NCBI RefSeq assembly: GCF_027797205.1
Contig: NZ_CP115607.1
Coordinates: 248,001-312,000, forward strand
Length of the DNA stretch: 64,000 bases
Source: Campylobacter sp. VBCF_01 NA2
GTDB taxonomy: Bacteria; Campylobacterota; Campylobacteria; Campylobacterales; Campylobacteraceae
Reading direction: 5' to 3'
Shown: piece by piece, positions 63,133 through 64,000 of the stretch
Position numbering within the stretch: the stretch's first letter is position 1
Layout: every line of letters begins with the position of its first letter
Made by a program: the position numbers and the translations under genes
The notes under the pieces: model-generated
The model's input: the letters and a program-made list of their open reading frames with translations, nothing else
Database searches by the model: none
Told to the model about the DNA's origin: nothing

Positions 63133-64000
63133 TTAAAATTCCCTATTTGCATTTGAAAGCATTAATTTTATGCGGTTTTCCTGATTTACCGCACTTGCGC
63201 CCGGGTCGTAGTCGATCGCGGCGATGTTGGCGTCTGGGTAGTTTTGCTTGATTTTGCGTATCATACCGCGCGCGATGATGTGATTTGGCAGACAGCCAAA
63301 TGGCTGGGCGCAGACGACATTTTGCACGCCTTGCTTCATAAACTCGACCATTTCGGCTGTGAGTAGCCACCCTTCGCCCATTTTCACGCCGTGGCTGATA
63401 TATCCCTCGGCGGCTGCGCGCACCTCTTTAAATGGCGTTGGCGGACGAAATCCGTGTTTTTTCATAGCGCGAATTAATTTTTTTTGGCAAAATTCTAAAA
63501 TTTTTGCAACCCCAAGGCTACCCCAATACGCTGCGCCACCCTTGCCATAGAGCTTTTTGTCATACACAGCATCATAAATGCAAGTCAGCACGAAATCCAT
63601 TAGCCCGGTATTTACGGGTTCGGCGTTTTCTTTGATGAGGTAGGCGTTTAGGCCGTTGTTGCCGATAGGGGAGTATTTCAGATAGATTTCACCCACGATA
63701 CCAACCCTGATTTTTGGCTCGCCAGAACGCTCTATTTTGGCGAAATTTTGCAAGATATGGCTAAAATTTTTATTTAGTTTGAAAAATGACTTTTGATTTG
63801 TCAAATTTGCGATAAATTCGACCATTTTTTCGTAAATTTCGTTCGTTTGATTGGGAATTTTTTCGTATGGTTTGCACTGATTGTATAAATTCATCATCAA
63901 ATCGCCGTAAAAAATCGCCACAAACAGCTTGATTAGCGCCATTTTGCTCAGCGCAAATCCATTTTCATCTAGCGAGCCAAAATTTAGCGAGATCACCGGC
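63133..64000 (-). CDS. 2-hydroxyacyl-CoA dehydratase/activator-type protein, C-terminal part (partial)
   Basis: The frame is open to the window edge (no real start; the apparent GTG at 63996 is internal). The ~288 visible residues contain IRVGIVGEIYLKYSPIGNNGLNAYL, VRAAAEGYISHGVKMGEGWLLTAEM and VVCAQPFGCLPNHIIARG. This is the C-terminal region of very large fused proteins combining BadF/BcrAD ATPase and HgdB-like dehydratase parts; CAQPFGCLPNH supplies likely cluster-ligand Cys. Substrate unknown; the N-terminal activator part lies outside. Confidence 0.75.
   Translation of the reverse strand, partial: PVISLNFGSLDENGFALSKMALIKLFVAIFYGDLMMNLYNQCKPYEKIPNQTNEIYEKMVEFIANLTNQKSFFKLNKNFSHILQNFAKIERSGEPKIRVGIVGEIYLKYSPIGNNGLNAYLIKENAEPVNTGLMDFVLTCIYDAVYDKKLYGKGGAAYWGSLGVAKILEFCQKKLIRAMKKHGFRPPTPFKEVRAAAEGYISHGVKMGEGWLLTAEMVEFMKQGVQNVVCAQPFGCLPNHIIARGMIRKIKQNYPDANIAAIDYDPGASAVNQENRIKLMLSNANREF

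Overview
This 64-kb window is a chromosomal segment of a member of the Campylobacterota, most likely a Campylobacter. The gene pairs support this: HP0268-type protein - miaB - lpxJ, tilS - rimO next to prfB, ispDF - orphan regulator - ATP-sulfurylase-like - pgpA, a multi-span MurF, and a torA plus monohaem cytochrome c pair. Non-coding DNA is very AT-rich, and promoters are mostly a bare TATAAT box downstream of T/A-rich DNA. I could not run any search; family calls rest on motifs read by eye.

Layout. 1-7.5 kb: end of an MFS exporter, a HIT protein, a three-gene overlapping cluster (SDR, spore-photoproduct-lyase-like radical SAM protein, nucleosidase-like protein), citrate synthase, a cytochrome c, an acetyltransferase and a two-gene exported pair resembling metal-uptake accessory proteins. 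7.6-9.1 kb: small conserved proteins and a PAS energy-taxis type sensor. 9.2-20.7 kb: an AT-rich surface polysaccharide locus with a broken GtrII-type gene, a tRNA-Arg, three family-2 glycosyltransferases, a CDP-glycerol glycerophosphotransferase, a Wzy-like polymerase, a Wzx flippase, a Wzz-like chain-length protein, a TagD cytidylyltransferase and, divergently, an initiating sugar-phosphate transferase. TagD plus the glycerophosphotransferase predict a glycerol-phosphate-containing polymer or decoration. 20.8-34.3 kb: core genes (ACT/PFL pair, uvrB, pgpA, ispDF, thiC, mrp) with an AT-rich two-gene insertion at 22.9-24.2 kb. 34.3-39.7 kb: a probable LysR-controlled module (MFS transporter, tautomerase, LysR regulator, Tat-exported molybdoenzyme, cytochrome c) in which two promoters share one 22-bp motif. 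39.8-46.7 kb: CDF transporter, ABC-F protein and the thiSF...thiGHE thiamine-thiazole cluster, split by a small membrane-protein gene and a palindromic repeat. 51.4-64 kb: murF, nusA, the miaB-lpxJ group, tilS, rimO, panC, prfB, small lipoproteins and part of a large 2-hydroxyacyl-CoA dehydratase-type protein.

The most notable structure is at 47045-50757. It is a complete 3.7-kb transposon with 28-bp nearly perfect inverted ends and an exact 8-bp target duplication. It carries an IS1595-type transposase and, as passengers, a C5-cytosine DNA methyltransferase facing a probable restriction endonuclease. It has cut a small membrane-protein gene in two; removing it and one target copy restores the reading frame exactly. 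A mobile restriction-modification unit moved by an IS1595-type transposase is the best candidate here for an under-described system. A second theme is a dispersed ~135-bp palindromic element ending in TGTCATTGCGAG, present twice whole and once as two half copies.
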